From Thermothelomyces thermophilus ATCC 42464 (Eukaryota; Ascomycota; Sordariomycetes; Sordariales; Chaetomiaceae), in contig NC_016476.1 in assembly GCF_000226095.1 (NCBI RefSeq), positions 1,178,001-1,242,000 on the forward strand: a stretch of 64,000 nt of DNA, written 5' to 3'. Made by a program: the position numbers and the translations under genes. The notes below the pieces were generated by a model. It ran no database searches. It was not told the origin of the DNA and saw nothing but the letters and a program-made list of their open reading frames with translations. Below, in pieces: positions 1 through 12,431 of the stretch; within the stretch, counting starts at the first letter, position 1, and each line of letters begins with the position of its first letter.

Positions 1-575
1 TCTGTATTTTCTCTCTTTCTCTGTAAAACTCTTTTACGTCCGCAAAATGCCTCGCCCTCGCTTGCTGTTACCAAGCGATTCGTGGTGGTTGTGGTGGTTG
101 TGGAATTGATCGATCGATTGATTGGGTTGGTTAGTTGGTTGGTTAGTTGTGTGGAAATGGAAAAGTGGGCTGGCTGCAGTGTACCGTATGTGGGAAAGGT
201 TGTGGCCGCGAAGCGGCCTGCGCGAATCCCTCGTGCGTAAATATTGGAAGAGACAATTCGTGGTTGTCTCTGACTACTGCTATAATTATATACTTCAGAG
301 AGAAAAAAAATGCAAAGTTCAATTAATAGCGAGGGGATTGCTAGTTGTCGTCACTCATCATCGTGTTGTTGCCACAAGAAGAACACTCGCGTGTTTCCCG
401 GATGCCACTCGTTGCAGCACGGCCACAGCCCTTCTCTTCGTTCTTTCAAGAAAGAAGAAAAAAAAAGAAATTATACAGGGTATCTTTACACCAACCATCA
501 TGAAACCGAATCAAAAACTCTGCTCCTTTCTTCCCCCCCCCCACCTCCCCGCCTTATTCTCCTCCGCACGTCACA
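1..575. other. Intergenic flank, no gene seen
   Basis: This stretch lies downstream of the stop of the minus-strand gene that ends at 576. It holds simple T/G-rich and A-rich tracts and a run of C near 533-542. The open frames here begin at TTG or overlap simple sequence and show no domain. It probably contains the 3' untranslated region of the neighbouring gene. Confidence 0.6.
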
Positions 576-2816
576 CTAGCTTTCCACCCCGACCTCGCTC
601 CTCTGCCCAGCACGCTCCCGGTCCCGCGATATCAGACCGCTAAACTTCTTCCTCAGCCCCATCCGCTGCAGCAGCGTCGCTTTGGCGCCCTTGCCAATAG
701 AACCACCGCCATCCACACTCGTATCCGACCGGAGGCCCGGTGACGCCAACGACGCCGGCATCCCGGTGCCGCTGCCGCTGTTCGCCAGATTCAGCGGCGC
801 CGGGACCGGCCGTGTATGCTGCTGCTGCTGTTGTTGTTGTTGTTGCTGCGGTCCTCCTCCTGCTCCTTGAACCAACCCCAGCCCCAGTCCTTGCCATTGT
901 CCTTGCACACTCTGCTGCTGCAGCTGCTGTTGTTGTTGTTGTCCCTGACCTGGTTGTGGCAGCGGCGGCGGCGCCTTTTGCAACTTGCCGCCGCCGCCGC
1001 GAGACGAGGAGGCCTCCGTGGGGCTGACACCGCTAGCACCCCCCGCCGACGCCGCTGCCGTCGCCCTGGCCACATCCCCCCGATTCCACAGCTGCTCCGG
1101 AGGGATATAATGCGGCGAGTGTTGAAGCTTCTGGTGCGGGCGCGGGTGCTGGGGCTGGGGTTGGGCTTGGGCCTGGTGCTGGTGACCCCCGCCGCTCAGG
1201 TAACCACTATCCACGGAACCCCTCTCCCTGTCCCTCTCTCCCGCTGGACCCGCCGGACCGGACGGGGGTAGCGGCAGGTTCATCTCGGACATGGACGGCC
1301 GGGCGGCCAGCGACGCGGGCGCGGGCAGGTGCTCGCGCGCTGCGGCCCACTTGCGGGCCTCGGCCACCTGGTCCTCTAGGCACCGCCGGGACGAGCGCGC
1401 GCTGCGGATCGAGGCCGTCTCTGCACCCGCGCCCCCGTCGCCGCCGGTCAAGCGAGGGGTTGGTGGGGAGTGCTGTTGGATGTTGGTAGTGGTAGTGGGT
1501 GACGGAAGGTCGATGTGGCGGAGTGACCCGGCGCGGCGTTGGCGGGTTGTCGGGATGGGGAGGTTGAAGTCCGTTTCGGGAGGGATGGCCGTGGGCGCCG
1601 AGTAGGCCTCCTGTTGGCACTTATTGCTGGTACTCTGCCGCTGGGGGACTGGAGGGATCTGGAGGCTGTTGAGGCGGGGTCGGGAGTTGGATCGCCTGTG
1701 GGAATGGGCGTCTTGGCCTTGTTGTTGCGGCGCTGAGGAGCCTGTGGTGGATAACAAGCTCCGGGTAGTCGAAGCAGCCGTATCCTGTGTCGCCCCGGTG
1801 TTCTCGTCCTGAGCAACGTCTTCATCGATCCGCCGCATCGTGGTGTCTACGCTCCGATCGCGGATGGAGCGCGTTCCCGTCCTGCGGCCCAAGCGTCCTG
1901 GGGTGCTGAAAGGAAGGTCCGGGTTCTGGTCCGGGGAGCTGTCGCTGGCGGGGGATACGGCGCTTTTCGATGCCGGCATGGGCTCCGGCGCGCTCTCGAC
2001 TCCCGGTTTCAGCCCCAATTCGCTCTTAGCTCGATCAATGCTGCCCCGACGGTGCATGTCCGGGCTTGAGGGCAGCCCTACAATGCCAAGAGCGGCACGC
2101 CCGGTGTCCAGCGAGTTCCTAGGGCGTGACTGTCGGCGCCCGGTAGTGGAGCCTTGGTCATCTTCCTTCCCTTCCGCGCCGAATCCTGTCTTGAGGGGCA
2201 GCGACACTTCGCTCTGGCCGTGTCGCATCGACAGGGGCGGAGGTGGATGACTCGGGATTGCGACGCCGGCATCGGCGGATGCTGATCTCCTATGTCCATG
2301 CGGCTGGGCATCTCGGGTCGTTCGCCTCTCGTGAGCGGCATCCTGGTGGCCTCTCCTCGTCGCCCAGCCATCGACCCTGCGCCGGGACGACGACGACGCG
2401 TCGGATAACTCGGAATCGGGGGACCCCACGGCTATCTCGCGTCTTGATCTTCGCTTGCGAACCTGTCTCCGCACCGGTTCCCCGGCTCCCGTATCAGGGG
2501 GGTCTCTCCTAGGGGTCCTTCCTCTTGACACTGGGCCTCGACGAGCGTTGCTTCGTGCCCGGGATCTCTCGCGCTCTTTCTCGGGCAGCCGTGCATTTGC
2601 CGCTTCGAGCACAAACTGCTGAACGGCAATGGGTCCGTGGAGCGGGCAGGAGAGGACGTTGACGGACAGCTTCCTGAGCTGCTCGACCTTCTGTGAAGCA
2701 TCCAGCGAACAATACCTCCCCCTCTCGACGGCGATATCGCACTTCACCCACTGGATGTAATAATGCTGCGGGCCGTCCTCGCAGCCAGTGTAAGGCGTGT
2801 AGTCGTAGGTGCACAT
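576..2816 (-). CDS. Glutamine-rich, disordered protein of unknown function
   Basis: This is a single 746-codon open frame starting at an ATG (2814-2816). The first ~75 residues look like the only folded part: they are rich in Cys, Tyr and His (start MCTYDYTPYTGCEDGPQHYY) and look globular. The rest is low-complexity: Arg/Ser-rich stretches, Pro-rich stretches, a His/Gln-rich stretch and two long Gln tracts encoded by mixed CAG/CAA repeats (near 817-850 and 910-940). The last ~35 residues (KGAKATLLQRMGLRKKFSGL onward) are basic and could form an amphipathic helix. I do not recognise a named family. The Cys-rich head and basic tail suggest a regulatory or scaffold protein, but that is inference. 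No intron is needed. The length of the frame in GC-rich DNA is not proof by itself; the plausible N-terminus and coherent composition support it. Confidence 0.72.
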   Translation of the reverse strand: MCTYDYTPYTGCEDGPQHYYIQWVKCDIAVERGRYCSLDASQKVEQLRKLSVNVLSCPLHGPIAVQQFVLEAANARLPEKERERSRARSNARRGPVSRGRTPRRDPPDTGAGEPVRRQVRKRRSRREIAVGSPDSELSDASSSSRRRVDGWATRRGHQDAAHERRTTRDAQPHGHRRSASADAGVAIPSHPPPPLSMRHGQSEVSLPLKTGFGAEGKEDDQGSTTGRRQSRPRNSLDTGRAALGIVGLPSSPDMHRRGSIDRAKSELGLKPGVESAPEPMPASKSAVSPASDSSPDQNPDLPFSTPGRLGRRTGTRSIRDRSVDTTMRRIDEDVAQDENTGATQDTAASTTRSLLSTTGSSAPQQQGQDAHSHRRSNSRPRLNSLQIPPVPQRQSTSNKCQQEAYSAPTAIPPETDFNLPIPTTRQRRAGSLRHIDLPSPTTTTNIQQHSPPTPRLTGGDGGAGAETASIRSARSSRRCLEDQVAEARKWAAAREHLPAPASLAARPSMSEMNLPLPPSGPAGPAGERDRERGSVDSGYLSGGGHQHQAQAQPQPQHPRPHQKLQHSPHYIPPEQLWNRGDVARATAAASAGGASGVSPTEASSSRGGGGKLQKAPPPLPQPGQGQQQQQQLQQQSVQGQWQGLGLGLVQGAGGGPQQQQQQQQQQHTRPVPAPLNLANSGSGTGMPASLASPGLRSDTSVDGGGSIGKGAKATLLQRMGLRKKFSGLISRDRERAGQRSEVGVES

Positions 2817-4075
2817 TGCGGCTCAATGGCCAACCTGGCGGTGGCCCTGCGGCAAAAGAAGCAGACAGCCGTGTTCCCGTTTGAGACGGCGATGACCACC
2901 GGGTTGACTTGCGGATATGATGTGCTGGGGGGAACCGACCAGGGTCTCAGCCGCGTGGCGGTTCAGAGTAGTTGAGGGGCGGCCCTTAGACATTTACATA
3001 CATCTGTGGCTACGCTGCGAATCCGCGGGGTCGACCGCCGCCTCGGCTCGAGCGGTGAGGAAGCGAGAATCATGTCGAAATCACGGTACCATTTGGACTT
3101 GGCCCGGCTTGGCTGTGATAGTGCTGCTGCTGCTGCGTGATCTCGTCGCCGGCAACCTTTGGTTGACTGGATCGTCAAATGCATCTCTTTCTCCCCCGCA
3201 CATGCTCAGTCGAGTCCCGTTCAGGTAAAAATAGCATCGGGCTCAGCACATCACCCGGGGCTGCAAGGCGATTGGTTCTCTGGACTTGGACGCCCTGCTT
3301 GGCAAAGCGTGGGTTGGCCTGATCCGGGAGCTGTCTCCGGCGGCGGGAGGTTGATCGACTACTGAAATCGAGGGGAAGCGATCTAAATTGGGCTTGGCGG
3401 ATGCAGTGCGACCTTGAAGAACGTGCAGCCGGGCGCTTAGAACGTTGCCGATGTGACGTGATGGGCTCGACAGTCCCAGACCCGCAGGTTTTTTTGGCCG
3501 AGAAAGGACAGAAAAGCCCTCTGAAAACTGCTCATCTCGACGAATTACGAGTCACCATGCCGAAAAAAGACCATTATTTGAGTTTAACGATAGTGACAAG
3601 AACGGAATAGATTGCCGGATCAGCATGCAAAAAAGAAAAAAAAAAGTTTGGTAAGATAAAACCAGGCGTGAATGAGGGGAAGGCGAAGGGGCCACATCTT
3701 CGCATTTGTTAAGAGGGGCCCTCGGTTCGCACTTTCCTTTCCCTTGAGCGGACTGACACAGTGGGTTCATGCCATTCTCGGCGATCACGCGGCGAGATAG
3801 TGTCAATCCACAGTAACGAGCTAATAACATGCTAGAGCAGGCGAGGATGGCAAGAACACCGATAAGCTGAGGGGAAACATGCTCTCGGCGCCAGAGAGTG
3901 CGGAGTCCACGAGATGCCTACCATTCCGGCCCACATACATATAACAAGTACATACGATAATTACAGCTCTATTATGTGCCAGGCTTCTTCTATCGGGACA
4001 AACCGGGAGGAATTGTAAAAGAACAGAGAGACTATATGTGTGTGTATGTGTATATGTGTGTAAGCAAAGAGAGAG
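2817..4075. other. Intergenic, promoter side of the Gln-rich gene
   Basis: The region has normal base composition and no recognisable gene. It should hold the promoter of the minus-strand gene starting at 2816. An imperfect GT/AT microsatellite lies at about 4035-4062, just before the retroelement. Composition changes abruptly at the retroelement border, so the RIP-affected zone has not visibly spread into this flank. Confidence 0.55.
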
Positions 4076-4080
4076 AAGAG
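4076..4080. repeat. Target-site duplication (left) of the Copia fossil
   Basis: The five bases AAGAG directly before the 5' LTR are repeated exactly at 18760-18764, directly after the 3' LTR. This is the 5-bp duplication expected of an LTR-retroelement integrase and fixes both outer borders. Confidence 0.93.
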
Positions 4081-4289
4081 TGTCGGAAGCTGTAGAGCTT
4101 CCAAACGTATTAGCCACGCGTTTGCCACAGCTATATAAGGCTGTTTAACACATTGGCCAGTCCCTTTGTCTATAAATACCACTCGTTTTGTCTCCTTTAT
4201 AGATAGCTTTAATAAGGCACTATCTCCTTCGTATAGCCACCTACTACAGACTGCTTTTAACGCTCCCGGAGCTCCTACTACGTTCGGCA
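4081..4289 (+). repeat. 5' LTR of the Copia fossil
   Basis: The 209-bp repeat starts TGTCGGAAGC and ends TTCGGCA. It matches 18551-18759 over its full length with about 94% identity, and all differences are transitions. It keeps near-normal GC content, unlike the interior. Confidence 0.95.
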
Positions 4290-4300
4290 GTTATGAGCCC
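4290..4300 (+). other. Primer-binding site of Copia half-tRNA type
   Basis: The eleven bases directly after the 5' LTR, GTTATGAGCCC, are complementary to the anticodon arm of initiator tRNA-Met (GGGCTCATAAC, containing the CAT anticodon). Copia elements are known to prime from an internal fragment of this tRNA rather than from its 3' end. Position and sequence both fit. This is part of a dead element. Confidence 0.7.
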
Positions 4301-4823
4301 GGCGCCTTGACTGCTCCTCTGCCGACGTATCTTTAATATTAGTAGTAGCTTCTTCTATTACGAACTCTCTTACCCTGCTTTAATACGCTTTCGACGATAT
4401 ATCCGTCTATTATAACCGAGATCCTAGTCGAGACTTCTATATACCTTATAAGGCCTAGTTCCTAGAACTTATAGTATATCGAACTATAGTCATAGGCTAA
4501 ATTCGCTAATATATAAGGATTTGTTAACCTTAATGGTAACTATAAGCTAGATCTAGAAGTTCTATAGTACCTAACCTATAAGTAAGCTAGAGATAACCTT
4601 ATCCTAGCTTCCTAGGAGTAACTTATAGAAGGATTATTACCCTCAATATCTATAGATTTAATACCTTTTAATGTAGCCGTTATAGCTAAGTTTGTATGAC
4701 TATAAGACTCCTTTTATAAAGATATCATATATACTATAGACGTTAGTAAGCAGATAGGATAACTATAATGCTAGCTAATATATACTATAGATCCTAAACT
4801 CTATAAAGCTATAAAAGCGTATA

Positions 4824-5275
4824 TGTCACGAGCCAACCATATACCGCGACCCGGTAGGACACAGCAGGCTAAACGAGCCACCAATTAAGAAGGGCACGGA
4901 GCGAGGCTAATACGGGATCGCTAAGGAGCACGGGCTACCACGGGCGAACAATTGCCAAAAGGGAAAGATAGCAGAGGATAGCCAGCTACTAAAGGCGATC
5001 TAGGGACAGGTTAGAAAGGGACCTTAAGCGACCGACAGAAGTATATATATATATAAATAATTACTTATTATAGTAGACTTTAGAAGTTTACTAGTAATAG
5101 TAACCTATAATTATAGTACTTATACTAAGTATTGCTAACTACTATAAGAGATAACTCTAGTATTATTATAAACCTTTTAGCTTTACTAAATCCCTTAGAC
5201 AACCTATATACTTATCTTGCTTAGTTTACCTCTATCTAAACCCTTTTAGAAGAAGTCTAAGTTAAGTTCGTTATA
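4824..5275 (+). repeat. 5' LTR of the nested Gypsy fossil
   Basis: This 452-bp repeat aligns end to end with 11980-12431. The copies share a TATATATATATAAATAA tract and differ almost wholly by transitions. This left copy is the more strongly RIP-mutated of the two. The terminal dinucleotides have been altered, so the exact ends rest on the GTATA flanks. Confidence 0.9.
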
Positions 5276-8200
5276 CGTTGCTATTACTCCTTTTGTTCTA
5301 TTATAGCTTAGAATAGAGGTAATTTTGACCTTAATATTGATATAGCTACTAACGTTATAGCTAAATAGCTACTTGCCTAGCTTGGTTAACTCTAGTAATA
5401 GATCTAGGAATTAGACTAGAGAGATAAGGTTACTTAAGCTCGGATTAAGAAACTCGAGAACGGCAAAAAGTACTTATAGAAGCTAGTTAACGAGGCCTAT
5501 GCTAAAATTAAGGCACTCGAGAGCACCAAAGTAAGCCGTATCAAGATCGAACTACCTAGCAAATATAGAGGAACTAAGGAGGATCTTATAAGATTTCTAA
5601 TAAACCTTTGATCTTACTTCCGGCTTAATGACGACAAGTTTCTAGATGATAAAGCTAAAGTCCTTTATGTAGCTATAAGACTAGAAGGCAAGGTACTTAG
5701 ATAGTTTGAGCCTATATAGAATGACTATCTTACTAAGGAAGACGAAGATGACTAAGACACGTTTATATAGGTAGTCTTTTAATCCTATAACTATTTTAAA
5801 GAAGAGCTTTAGAAGGTTTTTAGCGACAAAGATAAAAAGATTTATATATAAGAAAGACTTGCTAATCTCTAATAGACTAAGTTAATAGCCTTCTATATCA
5901 TATAGTTTAGATAGGATATACTTAAGTCTTAGCTTAATGATAAGGTATTAATATAACTATTCTATAATAGCTTAAAGGAAAAGGTTAAAGATAAGCTATA
6001 TAAGTATAACTAGCCTAAGACCCTAGATAAATATATTGTATAGGCTACTAGAATTGATAATCGACTCTATATATAAGAGTAATGGAAACAAGGTTAGATA
6101 AATAGAACTATAGTTAAGGCTAACGACAAGAAAAAACGAGTATATATTAGCACCTCGTATAGAATGTATCTTATAGCTATAGATATAGATATAATATAGA
6201 AGCAAGACCAAAAGAAGACGACTAAAGACAAGTCTAATATTACCTACTATAACTATAAAAAGAAAGGGCACTATAAGCAAAAATGTCGAAGCCCGAAGAA
6301 AGAGTTGACAGTCCCTAGAAAGGAAATTACAGTTATCAATAGAACTACTAAGGATATTATCGAAGTAATAGCTATAAGCTATAAAGACAGGGATAGCGAT
6401 ATAGATAGTCTTAGACATAATAGTAACGGTAGAGATAAACAAGTACCGTACTCTAAACTGGTCACTATAGACCTAGAGACAGGTCTTGCCGAATAGGATA
6501 TGATAAGAGAGTATATACTACTAATTTCGATTCTCCTAGCCTTGAGGCAATAGGGTTTTACAGTTATATAGAGGCAGGATAGATCGTAAATAACCGATAC
6601 CTAAGGAATTGAAAGACCTAGACCTAATGTTCTATTCCTCTAGGAACAAATCGAATGGTACTGTAACGAAGTTTTCCGGCTTAATACAGAACTGCGCGAA
6701 CAGGATAGACGCCTGATTTGACTTACCTAGTAGAGCGATGAGATAAAGGACGAGATAAGGGAACTCTGACGTATTGTAGAAACTATTAAAGGGGAATAGT
6801 CTGTAATATATAATAGGCCTGATAGCTATGCCGAGTATTTTGACGACTAGTAACTTAGCTATAATATATAGAACCCCGAGTATTAGTTTATACGTACGAA
6901 CTATAGAAAAGATAAGTATATATAGGAAAGCTATTAGAAGAAATACTTCTACCTTAGTATTAGAGTATCTATAGTCTATATATAGTGGGAAGGATTTAGG
7001 AAAGAATTCTAATACCTTCTAGGCAACGCTACGCGACTATACCCGCGATACAAGGCATATATACAAGTGCCCTAGTTCTAGTATATATTATATAAATACT
7101 AATATCACTTTCGTAACAAATTTGAAAACAAATACTAGCCAACCTGACAAGAAAATAAGGATAGGAGCCTCTGCCCTATAGAATAGGTCTATGATATAAG
7201 AAATAGAACGGCCGAATTACTCTAGAAGATCGAAGCCTATAATCTAAAAGGCATTATAGTAGTTCTAAAACGAGCCTAGCCTAGGTATTACGGAATAGGA
7301 TAAGATATATAAGACTTATACTAGAGTAACGATTACTTCTACTACGTAGACGAAAAGAAATCGCGGATCCGGGAACTTTAGATAAAGCTATGGCACGTAT
7401 AACGAAAAGTAGAACGGACCTAATGGTAGGAAGCTATAAGCACTCGATAGCTTATAGAAATGAGTACAATTGATAAAGCTATTATTAGCCGAATAACTAA
7501 AGAGGTTAGCACTAACCTAGGAAACGGGTTAGGGCCCTTCGAGGGGCCTGAAAACCATTAACGCCTATATAATAGTAAGTAATAGTGTAGTATAGGAGGA
7601 ACTAGCGTAAGAGACTACTATATTAAGACCTCCTGGCAGAAACATAGGAAATCGCTGTAATCTTTAGACGACGGCGGCAAGACAAGCGACTGTGGATAAT
7701 AGCATAATAGAGATAGCACGAAATGCTTGTATTAGTAGATAGTAGAGCAGAGATGAACCTGATTTCGCCGATGCTTGTAAATTAGCTACAGATACCTTAG
7801 AGAATGAAGCGGAAGTATAGTATAGTTAAAGGGCTATTTCCGATATAATAGGTATATAGGGAGACCAAACCAATTGATATTACTATAGTAGAGAAGACTA
7901 TAGTAGTTATATTTAGTATCGTAGATATAGGTAATGATGAAGATATAATATTAGGGTTATTATAGTATGAAGATTATAACCTAGATATTAATTAGAAGAA
8001 TAATAGCTATTTATAACCCCGAACGGAGTTATATTTGACTAGCAAGATAGGAAGTATATAAGGATTATAAGCGGACAATACTTAAAGGAAGGCATATCTT
8101 ATAGATCCATTGTAAGAGACAAATAGTAATAGGTAGACTACTACAGACTCTAGAAGAAGCAGTATAATAATACCGACGTTATAATAGGAGGAACGAGCTA

Positions 8201-11200
8201 AACCGCCAATAGCTATTCTCTCTGTTAACAAATGCAGAGTACTATAACTAGAGTAATAGGTTAAGATAGGAGAAATCGCTAGCATTGCTATGAATAGAAC
8301 CAAGTTCGTATACTATTAGAAAGCCGAGAGACAAGACAAGACTAGGGAAGTACCAGAGGAATACGAAGGACACCTAGCATTCGAACCGAAGTATCTAGAA
8401 GGATTACTAGAGTACGGCCTATAGGATTATAAGATCAAGCTCAAGGAAGGAGTACAACTAAAGTTCTTTAAGATTTACTATATAAGCTAGATATAGAACG
8501 AAGAACTTAAGCGATATTTGGAGGAGAACCTTTAAAGAGGATATATCTGCCTATCGACATTACTAGCAGGCTATCTAATCCTATTTATACCAAAGAAAGA
8601 TAGAAAGCTATAGTTATACGTTAACTATTGGCAACTTAACGAATAGACCGTAAAAAACTAATACTCGTTACTATTAATCTTACGGCTCTAAGATTAGTTA
8701 GCAGGAGCCTAATATTTTACGTATCTTGACTTGCCATTAGCCTATAACTATATACAGATTAAAGAAGGCGACGAGTAGAAAACGGCCTTTAGGACACCCT
8801 ATAGCCACTATAAGTACCTTGTTATGCTATTCGGACTTATAAACACGCTAGTAACGTTCTAAGCCCTGATTGATCAAGCTATCCGACCCTTTCTCGACAA
8901 ATTTACGGTATATTATCTTGATAATATACTTATCTTCTCTAAGATGATAGACAAACACTAGAAGTACGTAAGAGTAGTGTTAGATATATTATATATATAT
9001 AAGCTATTAGTTAACAAGGAAAAGAGCGAATTCCACGTTAGGAAGACAGTATTTCTAGGATATAAGATATCCCTAGGATAAATCTAGATAGAACCTTTAA
9101 AGGTCGAAGCTATTAAGGATTAGCTATAACTAACGTTAGTTACAGAAGTACGAAGTTTTATCGGGTTTACGAACTTCTACTAGATATTCATTAGGAACTT
9201 TAGAGCGATTATACGACCTTTGTACGAACTTACCAAGAAGAACACTAAATTCTAATGGGAAGAGCAATATAAGTAAGCATTTACATAGATCTACGACGCC
9301 ATTACTAAAGATCTAGTACTAGTGCTACTAGACCCTAAGAAGCCATTTGAGGTAGAAACAGACGCTTTAGACTACGCTATTAGAGGATAGTTAGGATAAC
9401 GAGACAAACAAGGGAAGCTATATCCTATAGCCTTCTTTTTAAAGAAGCTTAATAGACTATATCTTAATTATCCGATCTATAACAAGGAACTACTTACAAT
9501 TGTCAAAGCTTTTAAGAAATAGTAACTATACCTTAGTAGTACAATCGAACCAGTATAAGTATATATAGATTATAAGAATTTACGATACTTTATAATAATA
9601 AAGGAGCTAAATAGATAACAAATACAATAGGTAGAATTCCTTATAGAATTCAATTTTAAGATCTACTATAAGAAGGGCAAAGAGAATGTATAAGCGGACG
9701 CCTTAAGCCGATGAACGGATTATACGGAAGGATAAACGGAAATAACGCCACCGTTATTCAAGGAACGAATAGACGGAACGCTATATTACGAAACGTAAAC
9801 ACCTATAGAAGACGATCTACTCGACTTGTTCTTAGAATGTTACGTAATCTTTCGAGAAGAAAGGATTAACAAGGTATAGTATTAAGCAATACCCGGACTA
9901 GTAGTATCTAATGGAGTGGAAGAAAAAGATAGGAAACTCTAGTATTAAGGTAAAGCGTATATCTACAATAAAGATCAACAGCTACGAATGATTTAAGAAC
10001 TCTACAAGTCGAAACTCGGAGGATATAAAGGAGTCACGAAGACTATCGCACAAGTTAAGAAATACTACGACTTTCTATAGTTAACGGCACGAGTTAAGGA
10101 AGTCGTACGGAACTGCGATATCTATAATCGAAGCAAAACGGCACGATATAAGCTATATAGGCTACTTTAGCCATTGCTAATAGCTAACAAACTATAGAAT
10201 TTAGTTACGATAGACTTTATTATGAAACTATTAGAATCTAAGGACATGGCCATAGGAGTGATCTACGATGGTATTCTTACTATAGTAGATTGCCTGACTA
10301 AGTAGGTATACTTCTTTCCCTATAAGGAGTCCTAGATAGTTAAATAGCTAGTAGATATGATCTATTGGCAAGTTATATTAGTATACGCTTAGCCGTAAGA
10401 ATAGATTATCGATAGAGACACCAAGTTTATATCGAAGTTCTAGTAAGCGTTAATATAACGATTAGGCATTAATAGCAAACTATTAACAGCATATTATCTA
10501 CAAACTGACAGACAAACGGAGTAACTAAACAAAGTTATCGAGTAATACCTCTATTCTTATATTAACTACTAGCAAGACAACTAGGTTATACTATTACTAA
10601 TAGTATAACTCGCCTACAATATAATACTAATAGAAACGACTAAAGTTATACCGTTCTTCGTAAATTACAGATATAAAGCAGACCTTAGGTAAGGACTAGA
10701 GGTTATAGTGCCGAGAGTAGTAGTTAAAGTAGAACAAATGTACGCATTATATAAGAAGCTTAAAAAGGAACTTAAGTTTGTCAAAACTAGAATAAAGAAC
10801 TATTATAACAAACATAGACTCGAAGGACCTTGCCTAGAGAGGGGAGACAAAGTCTACCTAATTATATAAAACTTATAAATTAAACAACTAAGTATAAAGC
10901 TAGACTTTAAGAAGGTCAGACCCTTCGTTATCAAAGAACAAATCTTAATATCTAACTACTAACTATTATTACTATTATCTATATAACTATGGATAGATGT
11001 TTTTTATATTTCACTTCTTAAACTAGTACCAAAGAATACTAAGGTTATTATATATATTAAAGCAAAGGACGAAGAGAAAGAATAAGACGTCGAAGAAATT
11101 CTAGATTTATATATTATTAATAGAGAACTATAATACCTAGTCAAATAGCTTGATTTTAGACTAGAAGATAACTTATAGGAACTAGTTAAGAATCTAAGTT

Positions 11201-11979
11201 ACCCTAAGAAACTAGAGCAGTTCTACCGGTGGAATCCTAACTAGCTATAAGAACTAGCTCTAAAGCCTATTCCCCGATAGAAAAAGAGGGGAACCTGCTA
11301 GAATTAGGACCGGGATCTAACCCAATCAATTCCTAATCAAGCACGTCAAAAGCACCCAACGCCTAAGCCTAACCCGTAAGGGTCTGTGTCTCTGACATCG
11401 GCGGAGGAGTATCTAGTTCTTCCTCTTCCTCTAGACGAGCTACGCTACGACGAAAAACTTCGGTACTACGATCGCGTAGGGATTGCTATAAATGACGTAA
11501 TTGACTTAAACGGCTTAGCGTCTAAGTAAGAAGTACCTTGGTCTTAGTAATCTCTTTCGAAACCTTCTCTTACTCTAACAAATTCGAAAGGACTAAGATA
11601 GTTAATAACCTAGGACTATAAAGGAAAATAACAAGGAACCTATAGGCATTTATAATGTTTAGGCTATTATACTTCTTACCTATATAAATATAGTTCTAAT
11701 ATTTATTTAAACCCTCTATTATTATATAATACTTTTGTAGCTTTATATTCTAATAATACTTATAAGGTATAGTAACCTTATAACCCTCTTATTTAATCTT
11801 AATTATAATAACATATTATTTACGCTTAAGATTACGACGGTTCCTAGGAATACAATTAGCTATAGCAAAAGGAAGCTAGCAAAAGAAGGACGTTACCTAT
11901 AGGAAAAAAGGGATATTAGTAATATTTAAAATAAGTTATAAGAAGCTTTTAGGTTAAAAGCCCTAAAGAGAGGGCATCG

Positions 11980-12431
11980 TATTATAAGCCAACCATATAC
12001 CGCGACCCGGTAGGACATAGCAGGCTAAACGAGCCACTAATCAAGAAGGGCACAGAGCAAGGCTAACACGGGATCGCTAGGGAGCACAGGCTACTACAGG
12101 CAAACAATTGCTAAAAGAGAAAGATAGCGGAAGATAGCTAGCTACTAAAGGCGATCTAGGGACAGGCTAGAAGGGGACCTTAAGCGACCAATAGAAGTAT
12201 ATATATATATAAATAATCACTTGTTATAGTGGACTTTGGAAGTTTACTAGTGATAGCAACCCATAATTATAGTACTTATACTAAGTATTGCTAACTACTA
12301 TAAAAGATAACTCTAGTGTTGTTGTGAACCCTTTGGCTTTATCGAATCCCTTAGACGACCTGTACGCTTGTCCTGCTTAGTTTACCTCTGTCTGAACCCT
12401 TTTAGAAGAAGTCTGAGTTGGGTTTGTCATA
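11980..12431 (+). repeat. 3' LTR of the nested Gypsy fossil
   Basis: This is the partner of 4824-5275. Its right half (about 12200-12431) retains clearly more G and C than the left LTR. A purine-rich patch (CTAAAGAGAGGG) lies just upstream and is a reasonable polypurine tract. Confidence 0.9.

Larger units (their letters stand above)
4824..12431 (+). mobile_element. Ty3/Gypsy chromovirus-like LTR retroelement fossil nested in the Copia element
   Basis: This 7.6-kb element is bounded by 452-bp direct repeats (4824-5275 and 11980-12431). The five bases GTATA precede it (4819-4823) and follow it (12432-12436), consistent with a target duplication, so it inserted into the gag side of the Copia copy and is younger. 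Traces in order are a gag region with a zinc-knuckle-like patch about 6.24-6.30 kb, a protease-like region about 7.7-8.0 kb, reverse transcriptase about 8.4-9.0 kb, RNase H about 9.3-9.7 kb, integrase about 10.0-10.7 kb, and a chromodomain-like patch about 11.05-11.25 kb. Integrase after reverse transcriptase is the Gypsy order; the terminal chromodomain points to chromoviruses. It is saturated with RIP-type transitions and broken throughout, with many dozens of breaks. Confidence 0.9.

Noticed and set aside
122-643. 173-codon plus-strand frame at the left edge
   Set aside because: It begins at TTG, runs through simple sequence, and has no coding character.
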